The notes under the pieces were generated by a model, which was not told the origin of the DNA, searched no databases, and worked only from the letters and a program-made list of their open reading frames with translations. A stretch of 8,667 bases of DNA, taken from contig CALFFB010000022.1 of assembly GCA_937958075.1 (NCBI GenBank), positions 1-8,667 on the forward strand, in the 5' to 3' direction. Every line of letters begins with the position of its first letter. Within the stretch, counting starts at the first letter, position 1. The position numbers and the translations under genes are program-made. This DNA comes from an uncultured Geobacteraceae bacterium (lineage in GTDB: Bacteria; Desulfobacterota; Desulfuromonadia; Desulfuromonadales; Geopsychrobacteraceae). Shown here in pieces: positions 5,441 through 8,667 of this stretch.

Positions 5441-6112
5441 ATGAAAATACTTGTCGTAGAAGATGAACAGAAGGTTGCCGGATTCATTCAGAAAGGGCTT
5501 GAAGAGGAGGGATATACCGTTGACATCGCCTATGATGGTGAAAGCGGTATAGAAAAGGCTGCCGGTGGAGATTTCAATCTGATCCTTCTGGATATCATGC
5601 TCCCCAAAAAAGACGGGATCGCGGTCATCAAGGAATTGCGCGAAAAGAACAACAATACCCCGATATTATGCCTGACGGCACGGGATTCCGTCGATGACAA
5701 GGTTGCGGGTCTCGATGTCGGCGCCGATGATTACCTGGCGAAGCCCTTTGCTTTTGCCGAACTGATTGCCCGCTGTCGTGCATTGATCCGCCGCGGCACC
5801 AGTGACCGCGGGGCTGAAATCCACTTTGCCGATCTGCGCCTTGATCCCGTTGCCCACAAGGTCTGGCGTGCCGGTAACGAGGTCGACCTGACCAGCAAGG
5901 AATATGCGCTGATGGAATATTTCATGCGTAATCCCAATCGAGTCCTGACCCGTGCCATGATCGCCGAGAATGTCTGGGATTACTCCTTTGACTCCTTTAC
6001 CAATATCATCGATGTCTATGTCAACTACCTGCGCAACAAGGTGGATCGCGGCTACGACAAAAAATTGATTCATACGGTACGCGGATCAGGGTATGTTCTG
6101 AAAGAATCCTGA
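5441..6112 (+). CDS. OmpR/PhoB-family response regulator (two-component system)
   Basis: A 223-residue cytoplasmic regulator. The receiver domain (1-115) has the acidic pair E7/D8, the phospho-acceptor D51 in LLDIMLPKKDG, the switch T79 and the conserved K101 in AKPFAFAEL. The C-terminal winged-helix DNA-binding domain (about 125-223) has LTSKEYALMEYFMRNPNRVLTR and ends HTVRGSGYVLKES. It resembles the CusR/CopR/CzcR metal-response branch, but I cannot assign a stimulus. AAGGAGG at 5428-5434 lies 6 nt before the ATG. Such genes are normally followed directly by their sensor kinase; here a strong terminator and an AEC transporter follow, so this regulator appears orphaned or paired with a kinase encoded elsewhere. 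It probably has its own promoter in the 148-nt gap upstream, which holds the operator-like repeats. Confidence 0.93.
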   Translation: MKILVVEDEQKVAGFIQKGLEEEGYTVDIAYDGESGIEKAAGGDFNLILLDIMLPKKDGIAVIKELREKNNNTPILCLTARDSVDDKVAGLDVGADDYLAKPFAFAELIARCRALIRRGTSDRGAEIHFADLRLDPVAHKVWRAGNEVDLTSKEYALMEYFMRNPNRVLTRAMIAENVWDYSFDSFTNIIDVYVNYLRNKVDRGYDKKLIHTVRGSGYVLKES

Positions 6113-6143
6113 GCTGATCCTTTTGTCATCACCAAGGGTTCTG

Positions 6144-6203
6144 ATGCGATACTTTTACTGGTTGTATGAAATCAGGTTGCGGCGACCAGGGTCGGCAACC
6201 TGA
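6144..6203 (+). CDS. Candidate 19-codon aromatic-rich leader peptide overlapping a terminator
   Basis: ATG 6144 is preceded by AAGGG (6134-6138) with a 5-nt gap. It encodes MRYFYWLYEIRLRRPGSAT, ending at TGA 6201-6203. Residues 3-8 are Y, F, Y, W, L, Y, so five of six are aromatic. The ORF runs through both arms of the terminator and stops just before its T run. This looks like a translated attenuator leader, but the ORF is short enough to be chance, or it could be a remnant of a lost kinase gene start. Confidence 0.25.
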   Translation: MRYFYWLYEIRLRRPGSAT

Positions 6204-6209
6204 TTTTTT
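6169..6209 (+). terminator. Strong intrinsic terminator after the response regulator gene
   Basis: AAATCAGGTTGC (6169-6180) pairs perfectly with GCAACCTGATTT (6195-6206). Inside it, CGAC (6183-6186) pairs with GTCG (6191-6194) around a 4-nt loop, leaving GG unpaired on one side. Six T (6204-6209) follow the stem. It terminates transcription from the response regulator gene and ends 22 nt before the AEC transporter start, so it may also attenuate that gene. Confidence 0.88.
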
Positions 6210-6231
6210 CCGTTTATTGCCGGAATTCCAT

Positions 6232-7182
6232 ATGTCTGCTGATTTTTATTTCGCTGTCACCATTACCGCGCCGATTTTCTGTATTCTTGGTCTGGGTATT
6301 CTGTTTAAACGAATCGCACTGATCACGGAAGATTTTGCCCGGGTCGGTTCCGATCTGGTGTTCAAGGTCACGCTTCCCTGCCTGCTGTTTGTCAAGCTGG
6401 TCGAAACCGACTTTCGCCAGAATCTGCCGGTGGTTCTCATCCTCTACGCCGCCTGTGCAACAGTGGTGGTTTTTCTGCTCCTTGATCAGGTTGTCACCCG
6501 CTGGATCAAGGATACCCGGGATCGTGGAGTCTTTGTCCAGGGGGCTTTTCGCGGTAACATGGGGATCATTGGGCTGGCGTTCTGCCTCAGTGCCTTCGGA
6601 GACACTGTCGTTGCCAACGCCTCCATCTACCTGGCGGTTATAACGATTCTCTTCAACATGCTGTCCGTCATGACCCTGTCCCGGCATGATCACCGCAGCG
6701 CCGGCGGCGGACATCTTTATCAGCAGATACTGTTGCAGATCATCCGCAATCCCCTGATTATCGCTATCACCGTGGGGATTGCTGTCTCCTTGAGCGGTAT
6801 TGCCATTCCGACCCTGGTACTGACAACGGGTGAATACTTTGCGCGCATGACCCTGCCCCTGGCGCTGTTATGTGCCGGAGCCTCCATTCGCCTGCAGGAG
6901 TTCAAGGGCGCACGCCCCCTGTACTGGGCGGCCTGCGGTAAATTGTTTCTGGTTCCGCTGTTGATAACCTCAGGCGGGATTGTCATCGGCCTGCGCGGTG
7001 AGGAGCTGGGCATCCTTTACCTGATGAGTGCTTCGCCCACAGCCGCGGCAAGCTATCCCATGGCTCTGTCCATGGGCGGTAATCATCACCTGGCGGCGGC
7101 TATTATTGCTATGACAACCTTCGGATCACTGTTCTTTACCACGGCCGGTGCTTTTGTCCTGCGTGCCTGCAACCTGATCTGA
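6232..7182 (+). CDS. AEC-family (auxin efflux carrier-like) membrane transporter
   Basis: From ATG 6232 this is a 316-residue polytopic inner-membrane protein with roughly ten hydrophobic segments in a five-plus-five layout, as in AEC transporters. Segments are near residues 8-28, 43-57, 66-86, 104-121, 127-148, 174-193, 204-220, 234-254, 258-278 and 287-311. Family features are the LPCLLFVKL and GAFRGNMGIIGLAF motifs, NPLIIAITVGI opening the second half, LPLALLCAGASI, and SPTAAASYPMA near the end. Bacterial members move organic acids such as malonate or malate, but the substrate cannot be read from sequence. An in-frame ATG at 6166 is rejected because it lies at the edge of the terminator stem; 6232 gives the normal N-terminus with a weak GGAA ribosome site. 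No promoter fits between the terminator and the start. Confidence 0.9.
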   Translation: MSADFYFAVTITAPIFCILGLGILFKRIALITEDFARVGSDLVFKVTLPCLLFVKLVETDFRQNLPVVLILYAACATVVVFLLLDQVVTRWIKDTRDRGVFVQGAFRGNMGIIGLAFCLSAFGDTVVANASIYLAVITILFNMLSVMTLSRHDHRSAGGGHLYQQILLQIIRNPLIIAITVGIAVSLSGIAIPTLVLTTGEYFARMTLPLALLCAGASIRLQEFKGARPLYWAACGKLFLVPLLITSGGIVIGLRGEELGILYLMSASPTAAASYPMALSMGGNHHLAAAIIAMTTFGSLFFTTAGAFVLRACNLI

Positions 7183-7228
7183 AACAAGACACGAGCTGTC
7201 TGCGAGCCAATTTTGTTAAAAGGAACTG

Positions 7229-8662
7229 ATGATGCTTATACCTGTTGTTTTATCCGGAGGCGGTGGTTCACGCCTGTGGCCTCTGTCACGCGAACAGTAC
7301 CCCAAACAGCTCCTGCCCCTGGTGGGTGAACAGACCATGATTCAGCAGACGGTCTCCCGCGTCGCCGGGGTTGCGGGAATTGCGCCGGCGATCATTGTCT
7401 GCAACGAGGATCACCGGTTTATGGTGGCCGAGCAGCTACGCTCCCTTCACCCGTCTCCCGCCGCCATTATTCTCGAGCCCTGTGGCCGCAATACGGCACC
7501 GGCCGTTGCCATCGCCTGCCTGCACGCCCAACGCGACACCGCCGATGATCCTCTGCTGCTGATCCTGCCGGCGGATCATCTCATAGCTGACGTGCCGGCC
7601 TTTCAGCAGGCGGTAAGTGCTGCAGCGGCCCAGGCGCAAGCCGGAAAGCTGGTGACTTTCGGTATCGTTCCGACCAGCCCGGAAACCGGTTATGGTTATA
7701 TCCGTGGCGACGCGTCCGAAGGTCAACATCTGGCGGGGGAGGGGCTCAGCGTTCTGCCGGTGGTTGAATTCGTGGAAAAACCGGATCTGGAAACGGCCCG
7801 GAACTACGTTGATAACGGCAATTATTTCTGGAACAGCGGCATGTTCATGTTTCGTGCCGGACGTTTTCTTGAGGAGCTAGAACAGTATTGTCCCGAAATG
7901 TATGAAGCCTGCGTAGCAGCCTATGACGGGGTGACCAGCGACCTGGATTTTACCCGCCTGCCCCACGATCTTTTTTCCCGTTGTCCTGCTGATTCCATAG
8001 ACTATGCCGTCATGGAAAAGACCGACAGCGCGGTTGTGGTGCCTTTGTCCGTCGGCTGGAACGATATCGGTTCCTGGTCGGCCCTCTGGGATGTCGGTCC
8101 TGCCGACGACGAGGGTAATGTCATTGCCGGCGACGTGCTGCAGATCGCCTCACGGAATAATTATCTGCACGCCACAACCCGCCTGCTTGCCGTCGCCGGT
8201 GTTGAAGATCTGGTGGTTGTCGAAACCGCCGACGCGGTACTGGTGACAACACGAAACCAGGCCCAGCAGGTCAAGACGGTTGTTGATGCGCTGAAACTGC
8301 AGAAACGCCAGGAACCCCTGTTGCACCGTCGGGTCAACCGCCCCTGGGGGGCCTATGAAGGGGTCGATCAGGGGGAGGGGTTTCAGGTCAAACGGATTAC
8401 GGTTCATCCCGGTGCGAGCCTGTCCCTGCAGATGCACCACCATCGTGCTGAACACTGGGTTGTGGTCAAGGGGACGGCCAGGGTTATCTGTGGCGAAAAG
8501 ACCCTGCTTTTGCACGCCAACCAGTCGACCTATATCCCCCTGGGAGAAACCCACCGGCTGGAAAATCCCGGCCTGATCCCCCTGGAAATGATAGAGGTAC
8601 AATCCGGTGAATACCTTGGTGAGGACGATATTGTCCGTTTTGACGATGTTTACGGCCGCTAG
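7229..8662 (+). CDS. manC: Mannose-1-phosphate guanylyltransferase / mannose-6-phosphate isomerase (type II, bifunctional)
   Basis: This 477-residue cytoplasmic enzyme of the AlgA/ManC/XanB class makes GDP-mannose from mannose-1-phosphate and GTP. Its C-terminal domain is of the kind that interconverts fructose-6-phosphate and mannose-6-phosphate. The N-terminal nucleotidyltransferase domain has GGGGSRLWPLSREQYPKQ at residues 10-27, ILPADHLI at 112-119, ETGYGYI at 152-158 and FVEKP at 181-185. NSGMF is at 202-206 and GWNDIGSW at 276-283. The C-terminal cupin has RPWGAYE at 371-377 and QMHHHRAEHW at 401-410, the type II isomerase metal site. Length is normal. ATG 7229 and ATG 7232 are adjacent; AGGAA at 7221-7225 fits 7232 slightly better. 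The gene starts 46 nt after the transporter with no terminator between. GDP-mannose feeds LPS or exopolysaccharide synthesis, so glycan genes may follow beyond the right edge. Confidence 0.95.
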   Translation: MMLIPVVLSGGGGSRLWPLSREQYPKQLLPLVGEQTMIQQTVSRVAGVAGIAPAIIVCNEDHRFMVAEQLRSLHPSPAAIILEPCGRNTAPAVAIACLHAQRDTADDPLLLILPADHLIADVPAFQQAVSAAAAQAQAGKLVTFGIVPTSPETGYGYIRGDASEGQHLAGEGLSVLPVVEFVEKPDLETARNYVDNGNYFWNSGMFMFRAGRFLEELEQYCPEMYEACVAAYDGVTSDLDFTRLPHDLFSRCPADSIDYAVMEKTDSAVVVPLSVGWNDIGSWSALWDVGPADDEGNVIAGDVLQIASRNNYLHATTRLLAVAGVEDLVVVETADAVLVTTRNQAQQVKTVVDALKLQKRQEPLLHRRVNRPWGAYEGVDQGEGFQVKRITVHPGASLSLQMHHHRAEHWVVVKGTARVICGEKTLLLHANQSTYIPLGETHRLENPGLIPLEMIEVQSGEYLGEDDIVRFDDVYGR

Positions 8663-8667
8663 AAAAG

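Noticed and set aside
6166..6231. ATG 6166 as the start of the AEC transporter
   Set aside because: The extra 22 residues are encoded by the terminator and are not hydrophobic. ATG 6232 gives the normal family start.
7183..7228. A terminator or promoter in the gap before manC
   Set aside because: Only a 4-bp GACA/TGTC repeat and short A/T runs are present. No convincing -35/-10 pair or T-tailed stem was found.

Overview
The window is about 8.7 kb, GC-rich and almost fully coding, with every supported gene on the + strand. Protein sequence style and gene content suggest a Desulfuromonadales-like (Geobacter/Pelobacter/Desulfuromonas) deltaproteobacterium. Pointers are a minimal NifS/NifU-type Fe-S operon headed by an IscR-like Rrf2 regulator and followed by mnmA and mtaB, several Crp/Fnr and OmpR-type regulators, and GTG starts. 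This taxonomic call is inference from family resemblance. I see no insertion sequence, phage gene, CRISPR array, rRNA or tRNA.

Region 1 (1-4591) is a sulfur-trafficking and tRNA-thiolation block. It holds the 3' part of an iscR-like regulator, a NifS/IscS cysteine desulfurase, an IscU/NifU-N scaffold, MnmA (2-thiouridylase for U34 of tRNA) and MtaB (radical-SAM methylthiotransferase making ms2t6A37). The desulfurase mobilises sulfur from cysteine, MnmA consumes persulfide sulfur directly, and MtaB needs Fe-S clusters, so the block runs from sulfur source to tRNA products. A perfect 12-bp hairpin with a T tract lies between iscU and mnmA and ends only 15 nt before the mnmA start.

Region 2 (4609-6112) is regulatory. 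A Crp/Fnr-family regulator sits 17 nt after mtaB, followed by a 148-nt AT-rich intergenic region with an Fnr-like box and a 10-bp inverted repeat, then an OmpR/PhoB-type response regulator with no histidine kinase gene beside it.

Region 3 (6113-8667) holds a strong intrinsic terminator, an AEC-family membrane transporter whose start is 22 nt after that terminator, and a bifunctional mannose-1-phosphate guanylyltransferase/mannose-6-phosphate isomerase that makes GDP-mannose and may head a polysaccharide cluster beyond the window. No gap between genes exceeds 300 bases.

The genes are ordinary members of known families, and I do not see a clearly new multi-gene system. The best leads are regulatory. 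Two genes (mnmA and the AEC transporter) start so soon after a terminator-like hairpin that transcription probably has to pass through it, which suggests attenuation. In the second case a 19-codon ORF with five aromatic codons out of six overlaps the terminator.
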